A DNA stretch of 64,000 bases from assembly GCA_030248065.1 (NCBI GenBank), contig JASAMV010002190.1, positions 1-64,000 of the forward strand, in the 5' to 3' direction. Under the pieces are notes generated by a model that worked only from the letters and a program-made list of their open reading frames with translations, was not told the DNA's origin and made no database searches. The translations under genes were made by a program, and so were the position numbers. Positions 34,095 through 43,779 of this stretch are shown here, piece after piece (within the stretch, counting starts at the first letter, position 1; the number at the start of each line of letters is the position of its first letter). The DNA is from Rhynchonema sp. JSB1_4. Its lineage: Eukaryota > Nematoda > Chromadorea > Monhysterida > Xyalidae.

Positions 34095-34497
34095 GTTTCT
34101 CGTGACAAATAAGCAGCCCTGCAAAGGCTGTATCTGAGCAGACAGCGTGCACTGGCACAGCGGCGCGTATGCAACATGAGCACAACTGAGTTTTGGCTGT
34201 TTTGTAAAGAAATTTAAGGGTGAATTCATCGACTCGGTACATAGATTATTGTAGCATAAACAGCCGCCAAACACATCACAGGGATCACTGTTCACCATCC
34301 ACGGTCCCACGAAATGGGCATGGGGTTGAAGACAACACTAAAAATTCCGGCAATCAGCATTTATTTTTGTTTCATATTTCTGCAATCAAGCGTCATATCA
34401 CCATCAAACTATTAACCCTGCCTTCCTATATAATCATACAACTTGTGTACAAAAATTAAGGTCAACGTGCTAGGAATAAAAAAGATATGGCACAATC
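34095..34497 (+). repeat. dispersed repeat, copy 2, left part
   Basis: Matches 31283-31696. It breaks at TATGGCACAATC where non-LTR copy B begins, and resumes at 36166. Confidence 0.85.
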
Positions 34498-35650
34498 CAT
34501 GCTTGACAGAAACACAAATGTCTGGCCAACGTTTGTTGACCTCTCTAAAGCATTTGATTTAGTGCCCTTCAAGTCACTCATTCGCTGCCTGGCGACTGAA
34601 TATGGGCTACCGGAGCATCTGACTGCACTGCTTAAGAACTATCTATCTGATCGCTGGCAGTGCGTACGTGTAGGAACTAGTCTCTCAGATCGCCCACTAC
34701 TATTTATCGCATGCATAAATAGCATACCGATTTCCGAGCTAAGTGAAACTGCCCGATTAATCAAGTTTGCTGATGATTTGGTTATCATACACCCAGTTAA
34801 ATCAAGTGAATCAGCTGGGCAACTACAACAAGACATAGACAAAATTGCTAACTTCTTTGCCAGTAAACTGCTGAAAGTAAATGAGACTAAGACGAAAATT
34901 ATGACGTTCCGTCCTAGGTCAACATTGAAACAAATTCCTAAAGTTACAATCAACGGTTCTGTAATCGACTGCGTAACTTCATACAAGTACCTTGGAGTAC
35001 TTTTAGACGAACAGCGAAATTATAATCTGCAATGTAGCAAGGTTTGTGCAAAAGTCAAAAAGACGATTTGCTACCTGACAAGCCAATTCCGTGGCAGTGT
35101 GCCAGTGAAAAGTTTAAAATGCTTGTACGTTGCTTTGCTTCGCTCTGTGATGTTATACGGATGTGGCTCAAGCTATCCAATACGGAAATGTGATCAAACA
35201 CTCCTGGAACGAACCCAAAAATTTTCATGTAGAGCGATACTAAACAAATGGGAACACGAAACAACCTATGACAGTGTGCTTCAGCAAATTGGCTGGGTTC
35301 CATTCTACCAACAAGTGCTCACAGTTAGGCTGTGTACATTGTACCAATATGTGTATGGGCTGCGATTCTCACTTCCCGACCTGTTCACCTTATTGAGCGA
35401 CTGCGATGTGCGAACGAGTTCAAGAACTGCCCATTCAAAAACAATCAAGTTGGCAAAACCGAACACAACCCGATATCAAGCCAGTGCGATGAATTCAACT
35501 GCGCTTGCCTTCAACAACTTGCCACAAACAGTTATAGATTTGTGTTATTCCAAATTCAAACGAGCTGTGGCTTCAAAACAGATGTTCGACTTTGTAACCG
35601 ATAAAGTAGGAATTTTTAAAGTTCCAATGATTCCATCAATCGACGTGTGA
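34498..35650 (+). pseudogene. reverse transcriptase C-terminal fragment of copy B
   Basis: The frame begins inside the palm domain, with a fortuitous ATG in flanking sequence at 34487, and runs open to the same stop as copy A. It has lost a net 42 nt (14 codons) where copy A carries GVPQGSVLG: 44 nt are replaced by CG just after TSLSD (~34690). One further codon is missing near 34912. FADD is retained. Without the N-terminal half and the GVPQGS motif it cannot be an active polymerase, although the frame remains open, which suggests recent insertion. Confidence 0.92.
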
Positions 35651-36165
35651 TCCGATGAACTGTAACGTGTGTCTTTCTTGTCATAACACCATTCCCTTTA
35701 AAGGACATTATCGTTTTGTTTTACCGTGACATGCACACGTTCAGGCCCATATCCCATATCCCATCGGATCAGGTATGTATAATTCACGATGTTTCATTGA
35801 CAAAACAAGTGCTTTCATTTTCTCAGTTCCAGGCTAGCTACGCGCTTTGCCCATCAACCAACCTGCTTTGTGTTGAATAACTGCTAGCTAAATAACAATG
35901 TTATTATTACTCTTTCTTTTACTGGACACTGTTGCCAGCATTACTGGACATTTTGCTGTGTCTTTTTGTACATACGTTTCGTATGACAATCCGTTTCTGG
36001 ACACACCTGACCATTCAAATCGCAAACTGTGAGACTGAACTGCGATAATCAGAAACGTTTTATTGCTAGTATAAGGTTATGCGACCTATTTTATCAATGA
36101 TTATATTGATGTTGCGCATATGCCTTGTGGTTATAACCATGAAAAGTAAAACGAAACGAAACGAA
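34498..36165 (+). mobile_element. 5'-truncated non-LTR retrotransposon, copy B
   Basis: Corresponds to 4612-6341 of copy A at very high similarity, ending in the same (ACGAA)n tail. It splits a dispersed repeat whose empty version is at 31697. AATC lies at both junctions (34494-34497 and 36164-36167), consistent with a very short target duplication, although it overlaps the tail. The 5' truncation is typical of target-primed reverse transcription. Confidence 0.92.
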
Positions 36166-36330
36166 TCTTCAAAATCAGCCCGCCCTCGTACTGGAGCCAA
36201 AAAGTCAAAACTTTAACGGCTCATATCTCAGGCTTTAAGACTTAGCTTGGGCTAAAATTTGAACTGCGATATAACTGGCCCTCAACAACCATATTTCATC
36301 CAAAAACTCGAAAATTTTTGACTCGGGCAC
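36166..36330 (+). repeat. dispersed repeat, copy 2, right part
   Basis: Continues the 31697 side of copy 1 after the copy B insertion (starting TCTTCAAAATCAGCCCGCCC) and diverges beyond about 36330. Confidence 0.85.
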
Positions 36331-36502
36331 ATTATGCATAGAAAGTGTACCGCTCTCTCAGGCAATGCCTTATATACGTACTGCATGTGACCTGTGATAC
36401 CTCCCAAAAATACTGTGTTTCTGGACTTGCTTGCTTGGTTGTTGCTTGGTTTTTAAAGAGTACCTTGTCTGAGCAGAATCACAAAGGTGTTGCAATTTGC
36501 AG

Positions 36503-36768
36503 GAGGTAGTGGCGTTCGACAGGTGGTTCGCGATCGGCTAAATGATCTTGAGCACGAAGTGGAGGAATCCCATGCCCAGAACCAAGCAAATGGAGGCACT
36601 GAAAACAACCCAGGTTTGCATGGCTTCAGTGACACACTTTGCCAATTTGGCCTGTGGGTGTTTTTTACTCCCTGTTCACACTTAGGTTGGACGAACCAAG
36701 GAGTGTTGGATCAGATCACGAATAATGATCCGGACGGGGAGATCGGGGACGAATCTGGTTGGTCGTGA
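36503..36768 (+). CDS. last two exons of an unknown gene (partial)
   Basis: Exons 36503-36613 and 36686-36768 (TGA) join in phase across a 72-bp GT-AG intron. The reading enters exon 1 at phase 1, so at least one upstream exon is missing or not found. The product is polar and acidic (VVRDRLNDLEHEVEESHAQN, then NNDPDGEIGDESGWS), compatible with a coiled coil plus acidic tail. The 5' part may have been displaced by the repeat and retrotransposon ending at 36330. No family recognised. Confidence 0.45.
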
Positions 36769-36998
36769 AAATTGCTTAGGGTTTTTAGGTCGGACTTGGC
36801 TGATATGCTCCGAGTGATCACGCTGCCATAGCAACGCACTTGTGTGCCCAAAACGCGAGCGCAGACCACAACAAAATGTTGCAATTTAGCTCGCGCGCTG
36901 CATTCTCTTAGTTTTCAGATACAAGAAATAAAAAAAAGTTCAACTTGCTGCTGACGTGCGTGCTCAAGTGGAAACATTGTAATTAAGTATCGTGCACC

Positions 36999-38575
36999 AT
37001 GTCAGCAACATATTGCGCCTTTTCAGACTCAGATGTTGAAGTTGTTGGAGTGGTGAATCGCCCTGTGTTGCCAGAAGATCATCAGGATGCAGTTCGAATG
37101 GACGATGGAGGAGAGTTTTGGTTTCTGTTGACAATCTGAAAGCAGTGAATTCTCTTCTTTTTAGTACTTTCGCACGAACACTGACAACAACAACTATTGC
37201 ATCGAGACCCACGCACGGTTGTCCCCGAGCCACCGGTCTCGACCCCACCACAAGCACCACTTCCCGCAAACGCTGATGACGCTGGGCCCTCGAGTCAAAC
37301 GAACAAGGAGACCAGCAGAATGACAACCTTGGAATCCAAGCGCCCCAAGGTGCCCGAGAGCCATTGATACCCGACAGAAGACCGAGTCCGAGAAACCCCT
37401 TTGGTGGCGTTCTACCGGTTCAATCACCCCTCGACGGTACATTTTTCAAACACTGTATCCACACAATTGCAATGTCGCAGTTTGCCAACTCTTTTCAGAC
37501 CAAGAACGAGCCTGGACTGAGGGTTGGGAGCAGAATCTCAACGTCGCTTCTCCGATCTGCGCAAACACATACGATGACGGAGACCGAACACCTATGGTCT
37601 TGTCGTGTGACCATCGCATCTGTCACACTTGCGACATGGGAATATTTTCGACAGGTTTTGCAATGATACTACAGCAATTTCAAGCATCTCAACAATCCTT
37701 TCCCAAAATTTAGTTCTTCGCCGACAGCCCTACATGGACGAACGATTGTGGGCTCAATGTCCTTTCTGTCGGGCCATCCTAGACGCTCCGTCAACGCGAC
37801 GAGACACCGTTCTCCTGAACTCGCTAGAGCAGTACCGGGCATTTTTGGTTTCTCTCGTGCAGCGTGCGGTCTCCGACGCCAGGTAATGTGTGTCAGTGCA
37901 ATATTCACAGCAACGGAGAGAGGGCTCTGAATCGCCCAAATGGTCAAAGCCACAACGGTGAAGAGCTGATTCGTTACAGGAATGGTTAAGGACAGAAGAA
38001 TTTAACTGAGACACGCTATGAGATATTCCGTTTCCATATATCATTTCCGCCAGCTTAACTGTTGTTCATTAGGTGTAGGGGACAAAACTGTCGCGCTGGT
38101 TGAAATTAGTGAATTATGTGAGACAAGTGTCTCACGTATGTTAAAGCAAACGTTTTTGTGAAACATCACAGCAATCACTAAAGAAAACCTCAGGCGCCTG
38201 ACATCGTTTCACGGAAGACTGGCTCGGATCCTGCCTGCAGTCGAGCAAATGCAGAACGACTTGGGACAACGGAATCGGCGCCTGCAAGCGACAGCAGATT
38301 TGGTGGACGAAACTAGCGCTGGCATCTGTCATCTAATCGAGCAGATCATGCAGCTTGTTGGTTTTTCACATTTTCTTTGAATTTAAGCATCTGTTTTCAA
38401 TGTCAAATGGAGCGATTCTGAACACTAAGGAAATACTACCTTTCAGGAGTTTGGCGGTCCTCCTGCACAATGGAGGGCTTTTGTAGCTCGTATTCTAGAC
38501 ACGATCGCAACGCTCTACGCAGACCACGCCGAAGCGATTGCTGTTAGTTCACAGCCGCCACATCCCTTATTTTAA
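36999..38575 (+). CDS. RING-finger protein gene, multi-exon
   Basis: Supported exons are 37481-37654, 37714-37882, 38079-38135, 38172-38356 and 38447-38575 (TAA). The first pair and the last three join in phase. The 37882-38079 junction is off by one, so a donor or small exon is misplaced. A 5' exon probably starts at ATG 36999 (MSATYCAFSDSDVEVVG), but its join is unresolved. The RING has PIC, then SCDHRICHTC, then QCPFCR across the first intron, matching C3HC4 spacing except that the first Cys position is Ser (SPIC). Downstream exons encode a helical, probably coiled-coil tail (FHGRLARILPAVEQMQNDLG). RING proteins are usually E3 ubiquitin ligases. Loss of the first zinc ligand may mean a degraded site or another splice. 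Confidence 0.6.
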
Positions 38576-38608
38576 ATGACTTGCCGATGAGCAAGAACGG
38601 ATTTTGAC

Positions 38609-39133
38609 TCACTTGGACAAATTCCAGAGGGCCAATGTTGTCCGCGCGACGTAAAGGTTCGCAAGGATGAAATTAAAATCAGTTTCTGGCAAGCTTGATC
38701 GTTGAACGTATTCCAGAATAGCGAACAGCAGCGGAGTAATGGGTTTCGGATTGAGAGATTGACCACTGAACTTAAACTCTACCATATTTGGCTTGGACCA
38801 ACAAGTCTGTTTTCTACTGATTGAATGATATTTGCCGGCAATGAAAACTTTCGTTTCATCGTCGCTCAAAAATTGGATGTTTTCCAGCAAGAAGTTGAGA
38901 ATATCTTGACCGAGGTTTTCAGGAAAAATATTAGTCACCTCAATTGTATTGAAACTGTTGAAACACGCTACCTCATGCCACAGAATTTGGGCTGGAAATG
39001 TTAGGCCTTCAATTCGTCTGATCAAGTGGTGTTCCATGCCGCCTTCATCAGTTTCACAAAACCGGTTGGTCCTTAACCGATAGTTTACTGACGACTTACA
39101 CCAGTTGGACTGAATAAGAGACTTGGAATGCAC
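38609..39133 (-). CDS. unknown protein, probable Polinton or flank gene
   Basis: A 174-codon frame; the first true ATG gives about 142 aa (MEHHLIRRIEGLTF...). The sequence is protein-like throughout (ILNFLLENIQFLSDDETKVF, then NLYVARTTLALWNL). It is divergent from the protease gene, with a 93-bp intergenic gap containing a TTGATTGATTACAC motif that recurs beyond the capsid gene. I recognise no family. Its orientation and spacing suggest it belongs to the Polinton. Confidence 0.4.
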   Translation of the reverse strand: MHSKSLIQSNWCKSSVNYRLRTNRFCETDEGGMEHHLIRRIEGLTFPAQILWHEVACFNSFNTIEVTNIFPENLGQDILNFLLENIQFLSDDETKVFIAGKYHSISRKQTCWSKPNMVEFKFSGQSLNPKPITPLLFAILEYVQRSSLPETDFNFILANLYVARTTLALWNLSK

Positions 39134-39226
39134 TCCAGTACCTTGGCTTGATTGATTACACGCAGAGTATCATTTGTCTTTCGCCTTACTCTTGCTGAGT
39201 ATCATTTGTAACGTGACTCACTCCCC

Positions 39227-39661
39227 ATGGAATCTTCAGTTTCGTTTGTTTTGTCTCGATTGGATACTGTAGCTTCTCCCTGGTTTCGAGGCGTTTTTAG
39301 ATTAAGTAACATTGTTGAAATTGAAGAAAAGCTGAACTTGAAAGAAAAAAATATTTTAGTTGTGGACTGTCAGTCATCTTTTGTTCCAGAAAACCACTTT
39401 GTTCTCGTGTTGATCGACACTCAACGAGAATCATACTTTGTTGACGCGTGGGGCAACGATCCCAGTTATTACAGGAAGGAATTGGACAGTTTTCTCGCCA
39501 GTTATGTGCCTTCTATCAACAAAGTAGCTCAACGGGTTGTTGATGAGGGAAGTGCTCTGTTTATTGTAGTTGTGTGTGCATTATTGTTGCGTAATCGTAA
39601 ATTCAGTTCAATTATTGGACTGTTTGGTTCATCGGTGAACAAAAACCTAACGACCTTATAA
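39227..39661 (+). pseudogene. Polinton adenain-like cysteine protease, likely inactive
   Basis: 144 codons from an ATG. The His region (PENHFVLVLID) and Asp region (YFVDAWGND) match adenovirus-protease-type maturation enzymes, which cleave capsid precursors. A Gln follows (KVAQRVV). The usual catalytic Cys-Gly-x-Phe motif is replaced: the sequence reads EGSALFIVV, placing Ser where Cys is expected. The length is close to the family norm. Without the Cys nucleophile the protein is probably inactive. The family assignment rests on motif order and genomic context. Confidence 0.65.
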
Positions 39662-39734
39662 CATTTATTTAAGCAAATATTTAAAAATTCAGTTTTGTGT
39701 CTCATGAAAGGCTAATACGCGCTCAGACATAACA

Positions 39735-40332
39735 ATGCAGGATCAAACAGTGTCAGAGTTTCCGTGTACGGTACACACTTTCAAACTTTGTTGCATGGGC
39801 CGATCCAACTCGTTTAAAACTACGCTTATGATCCGCTGTCTCAATGATTTCACCGGAAATGTGCAACCAGCGATAAATAAAATCTATTTGTTTTATCGCG
39901 AAATGCAGCCTGCCTACCATGTTTTGATCAACAAGTACGGTAGCGATAAAGTAGTTTTGCACAAGGGACATAAGAGTTTGATATTGAACCAAGTCCCAAC
40001 AAGCAGAACAAAAACTTTGTTGTCCTTGACGATGTCTTGGTAGACCAATCAATCTCACCTGAGCAGCGTGAGGCCTTGAATTCGTTGTTCATGGTTCGAC
40101 TACACCATATGAAAGTTAATTTATTATGCTCCATTCACTCCTTGCAGCTCATTTCACGGTTTCTTTCAAACCTGCTCCTGCAAACGGTTTTTTTATGCTT
40201 ACGAAGGAGTTTAAGGAGTGGATAACGTTCCAGAAGACGTTTCTTCCCGGTTTACGTGGTTATTTGTCAGAAGCAAGCCGCAAGGCGTTTCATGTGCGCA
40301 AAAGCCCATACTTATTAGACTTGAGCACATAA
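39735..40332 (+). pseudogene. Polinton packaging ATPase (FtsK/HerA type), frameshifted
   Basis: The first frame (39735-40043) carries a degenerate Walker A, MGRSNSFKTTL, in which the Gly before Lys is Phe. A Walker-B-like VVLDDVL is encoded near 40015-40040 in another frame. The C-terminal part (FMLTKEFKEW onward) lies in a third frame and ends at 40332. At least two frameshifts therefore interrupt the gene. The family drives genome packaging into virion-like particles. Position between protease and small ORFs fits Polinton order. Confidence 0.62.
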
Positions 40333-40409
40333 ACTAATTTAACTCAGTCCTGTCGAATTGGAATTTTTCAAGACGAGGTCCAGAAACTAACATTCGAATA
40401 CATCCAGTG

Positions 40410-40745
40410 ATGGAGCGTCATTTTGTGGAATCCACTTTAAATATTTTGAGCTCCCCTGAAATTAAGAAAAGTTTACGGTGTCGCTTACTCTTAAATTCAA
40501 GCCTTCCGGTTATTTACAAGCTCCAGGAGGTTATAAAACACATCCACAGTTCTCCAGAGTTTCTAAAATTAAAACCTGCTCAGAAACGCGTCATTGAGAG
40601 ACTGTATAAATCTGGCGAATCGAAGACTGTGAGCAAAACCGGGTTACTGTCTGTCAAGCGGTTACTGTCTCGAAACATTGATTGTTTTTTGGTCTGTAAA
40701 ACCAAATGTTGGGATGGCAAACACCAGCGACAAAGTCCGAACTAA
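40410..40745 (+). CDS. small conserved-looking Polinton ORF, helical basic protein
   Basis: 111 codons from ATG 40410. A helical, basic sequence with SSPEFLKLKPAQKRVIERLY and LLSVKRLLSRNID resembles the short Polinton proteins that pair an AQKR.L..L motif with a Lys-Arg-Leu-Leu motif; their function is not established. The C-terminal ~20 residues after LLSRNID read as off-frame sequence and overlap the next ORF, so a small frameshift near 40680 is possible. Confidence 0.5.
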   Translation: MERHFVESTLNILSSPEIKKSLRCRLLLNSSLPVIYKLQEVIKHIHSSPEFLKLKPAQKRVIERLYKSGESKTVSKTGLLSVKRLLSRNIDCFLVCKTKCWDGKHQRQSPN

Positions 40746-41190
40746 CATTCTGCTTCCTTTAAGCGAGTACAAGAAATATCAAGCAGCAGCTCAGAGTCAA
40801 GCGATGGACCCTCAGACAATGGACAATGTGCCCGACCTGGATCGCCAACAGTCACCCGAAGTGCTCCTGAGCCTGGACCCAGCCATTGAAGCAATTGTGG
40901 ATCAAGTCAATGATAAAAAAGAAGCGATCAAGATACCAGAATTTCTCCACCTTTTGCCAAACACATCCGTTTTATTTGATTCAACCAGTAATGAAATTAT
41001 AATTGACAAAAACGTAAAAAAGAATTCGAACATTGTACGCGTATTGAATTATCTTACTTCTAGCAGCACAATCAAACCACCAAAGGGCGCTAAAACAATT
41101 CTAAAACTGTTACATAGAAGTATAAATGTTCCTTCCGACTTTTTTAATCAAGATTCCAACATTTTTAAAAACTTGTCACAAATGAAATAA
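40714..41190 (+). CDS. Polinton hypothetical protein (158 aa)
   Basis: ATG 40714 to TAA 41190. The N-terminus reads TNILLPLSEYKKYQAAAQSQ, followed by an acidic middle, then IPEFLHLLPNTSVLFD and a C-terminal helical stretch. Many Polintons carry a similarly organised ORF after the ATPase, of unknown role. It is uninterrupted, ends two bases before the stop of the convergent capsid-associated gene, and overlaps the preceding ORF by 32 bp. Confidence 0.55.
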   Translation: MANTSDKVRTNILLPLSEYKKYQAAAQSQAMDPQTMDNVPDLDRQQSPEVLLSLDPAIEAIVDQVNDKKEAIKIPEFLHLLPNTSVLFDSTSNEIIIDKNVKKNSNIVRVLNYLTSSSTIKPPKGAKTILKLLHRSINVPSDFFNQDSNIFKNLSQMK

Positions 41191-41192
41191 TT

Positions 41193-42047
41193 TCAGTCAA
41201 AGATTGTCCTTCTTCTTATCTGCAGTTGAAGTAAGATTGACCCCTCGCTCGGCGCGATTTGAATTTGTTGTCCAGTCTCGTGAATCAATGTGAATCTGAG
41301 CTCACGAATCGCATGCTGTTTGACGGGTACCCACTCAGATGGCACGGTGATGTATTGTCTCGTCCTCACTGATATTGAATATGGGTTTTCTCGTGTCAAG
41401 TCTGAACGATAACTAAATTTTGGAACACTCCATGAGAGCACAGGCAAAAGCTTATCGTTAAAATAAATGTTTCTAGCTAATGAGCATGTAAGTATTGCGT
41501 GAGCACAATTGAAGTTAACGTTCGGCACATGCTCACTATAAATAGGATAATTGGTAATCAACCCTGGTTCATAACCCATTTTTCTGGCTAGTTCTAGCGG
41601 CAGAAAAACTCGAAACTGTTCGGTATCGACTGGATTTCTCGTTGCCTTCTTTATTGACAAGCGGTTCGGATATTTGTCATCAACCGAAACCTGAAAGGCT
41701 CCTCCGTTGCAGTATTGAATAACTATGGGGTGTAGAAGGGCAGCAGACACTAGTTGCGCAAGGCGGTTGATGGAACTACACGACACATCAGCAATTCGAA
41801 TCCTCACTGCATCTGCGCTTGAGTAATCTGGTGCTCTGGTTACTCCAATCCAACAATCTTTCAAGTTTCCATAGTCTGCCGAAAAAGACATCCGTGTGAC
41901 TCGAACCTGATATCCGGAATTTGGGTCAAGAAACATGGGAACGGGTAGAGAATGTACATATTCATTGGTATGAGAATCTCGAACTGTGTTGCTCGGGTCA
42001 ATGAGAATATCAATGGTCTCGTCCGCTTTGGGTGGAACCAGAGACAT
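41193..42047 (-). CDS. Polinton capsid-associated protein (penton/minor-capsid-like)
   Basis: 284 codons, ATG at 42047, uninterrupted. The N-terminal beta-rich part (IDILIDPSNTVRDSHTNEY, then YQVRVTRMSFSADYG) and the C-terminus (IRELRFTLIHETGQQIQI, then ILLQLQIRR) match the layout of the widespread Polinton protein with an N-terminal polar-strand domain and a terminal D-x-x-G...LHFR-type strand. That protein is usually treated as a minor capsid or penton-like component; the exact role is inference. It is the best-preserved Polinton gene here. It converges on the 40714 ORF. Confidence 0.55.
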   Translation of the reverse strand: MSLVPPKADETIDILIDPSNTVRDSHTNEYVHSLPVPMFLDPNSGYQVRVTRMSFSADYGNLKDCWIGVTRAPDYSSADAVRIRIADVSCSSINRLAQLVSAALLHPIVIQYCNGGAFQVSVDDKYPNRLSIKKATRNPVDTEQFRVFLPLELARKMGYEPGLITNYPIYSEHVPNVNFNCAHAILTCSLARNIYFNDKLLPVLSWSVPKFSYRSDLTRENPYSISVRTRQYITVPSEWVPVKQHAIRELRFTLIHETGQQIQIAPSEGSILLQLQIRRRTIFD

Positions 42048-42342
42048 TGTTACGGTAATCTGTTGCTAAAATAATATCAAAGGCAGTAAATGAAAGCGCT
42101 AGAACGGCACCAGTATGCAAATTTGTCAGCTTGAAACTTGTTGAAGGTGTCGTTCGTATAATGGAAGTAATTTCATAAACTTGCTTGGTGTTAAATTGAG
42201 GATCTGACGATTTGGTGAACGCGCTTTTATCCAATTCTCTCACGTAAACCAAATCATGCAACTTGAAATTTCCCGAAAATGGAATTCCTCCAATCCGAAC
42301 AACGTCTTCAGACTCTCGCATTAAAGGAGAAGAAATATTCAA
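42010..42342 (-). pseudogene. Polinton integrase C-terminal (SH3-like) remnant
   Basis: The frame reads FKLHDLVYVRELDKSAFTK, then VYEITSIIRTTPSTSFKLT and a final hydrophobic strand. This fits the SH3-like C-terminal domain of retroviral-type (rve) integrases in Polintons. No HHCC finger or DDE core lies upstream; the frame is cut off at ~42340, where polymerase sequence begins on the other strand. It overlaps the next antisense gene by 38 bp. A DNA-binding domain alone could not integrate DNA. Confidence 0.45.
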
Positions 42343-43325
42343 GGAAGTCTCCGCTTTTTATGAACGGTGTGGTTGTCGCTCTTTAGACGATTTGTTGACA
42401 ATTTATTCGCAAAATGATGTTGTGGGTTTGGCAAAAGCATTGTCAATGCTGATTGATAAATTCACAAAGCTTGGTGTAAACATGACAGATTTTACCAGCC
42501 TGCCAGGCCTTTCAATGGCATATTGCCATACCTATATATCAAAACACTCAGACTGTGTTCTTTTCACACTTGAGTCAAACTCGTTCCTATACGACACAGT
42601 TCGTTCTTGGATTCTCGGTGGTCTGTCTTTGGTCGGAACCAGCCTGGCCGTCAAAGGAGAATCTCAGGTCAATCCACATTTAGGTGAAAATCATGAAACA
42701 GTTGGGCTCATAGTCAACTGGGATGTTACGTCTCTGTACAGTCATTGCTTGAAACAAAATGTTATGAGCTCTGTCTTCTATTTAAGACGTCCGGAAGATA
42801 TGTACTCAGCACATTTAATGGGCCAAGGAAATTTGGTTCAAAATTGTCAGGTTATGGAATATTTCGCCATAAAGAATTCTGTATTCATTGAAAGTGAATA
42901 GTTCATCAGTTGACTCACTGATCTTCAGCGTAGGAGCTCCTTCGCTGCGAGAAGCAGTGTATCCGTCGATGCTTGCAGACTTTGACCGTGAGTGCGAACG
43001 GCGTTTGGTCCAACCAGAAGATATGTCGACGATCATGGAGCCTGGTCGCTGGCACAGTGCCTTGTCTTCAGATAGTTGTAGTGTATCTGAAAGTCCTTAT
43101 GATGGTTGCATTGCTTTGAACAGCAAAACTTACATACTGACGTGTGCAGGAGAAACACGCGGAACGCATGTCAAAGCAAAGGGAGCATGCACAAAACTGA
43201 ATGCTGACAGATTGACGTGGGATCTGTTTTACTCTGTTCTTATGAACGAGTCGCAGCCTGAACAGTATCGTAACGCAGGTATGATGCGTCGTGACAACAA
43301 AATGCTGTGTTACGGAACTATATAA
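42320..43325 (+). pseudogene. protein-primed DNA polymerase B, C-terminal remnant, broken
   Basis: The first frame (to 42900) contains FTSLPGLSMAYCHTYISK, then ILGGLSLVG, then NWDVTSLYSHCL, corresponding to the exonuclease-polymerase linker and palm motif A (D-x-x-S-L-Y). The second frame (42888-43325) has SSVDSLIFSV, where motif C would normally be DTDS, then NSKTYILTCAGE and THVKAKGACTKLNADRLTWD, the usual C-terminal region. The N-terminal terminal-protein and exonuclease parts are missing. Motif B is not seen, and a frameshift lies near 42890. In intact elements this enzyme replicates the linear genome by protein priming. Confidence 0.72.
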
Positions 43326-43466
43326 GACTTGTATAACTTCCATGTATATGAAGCGAGCTGTCATGCCTTGCATGGTGCACACTCGCACCATTGACATTGA
43401 TGCTTCAGTACCACTCGAACGTTGTCAGTATATAAACAGAAGTGATAGCAGTGACTCCGTTTAAAC

Positions 43467-43779
43467 ATGTCTGGGTTGTCCAGTCTTCTATTTAAGTCTC
43501 CAGAAACTGTGAAGCCTCGTTGGTTGGAGGATAGCGCACGGATTGAAACAAAAAAAGTCCTCAGAACCTGTCTCAGAGTCTACGGTACCTCAAGTCAATT
43601 TAACAACTGAAGATTTCTACGCTCAAAGACCACTATTGGCGAAACGTCGAAGGCGTCGGCGCACCGTAAAACGACGAAAAACAACCCGCCGTCGGCCTAC
43701 AGTATTCAAAGGAAGAAAGACCACAAGGATGAGTAAATCCAGAGGACGTAAGGTGCTTCGACGAACACGCCGGAGATGA
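43467..43779 (+). pseudogene. Polinton basic core-like protein, frameshifted at an A-run
   Basis: ATG 43467 opens a frame (SGLSSLLFKSPETVKPRWLE) that loses register at a seven-A run near 43549. The downstream frame (43543-43779) is extremely Arg/Lys-rich (KRRRRRRTVKRRKTTRRR), like adenovirus-type core proteins that condense DNA. TGA overlaps the ATG of the capsid gene (ATGA at 43776), a compact viral arrangement. A one-base change in the A-run separates the halves. Confidence 0.55.
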
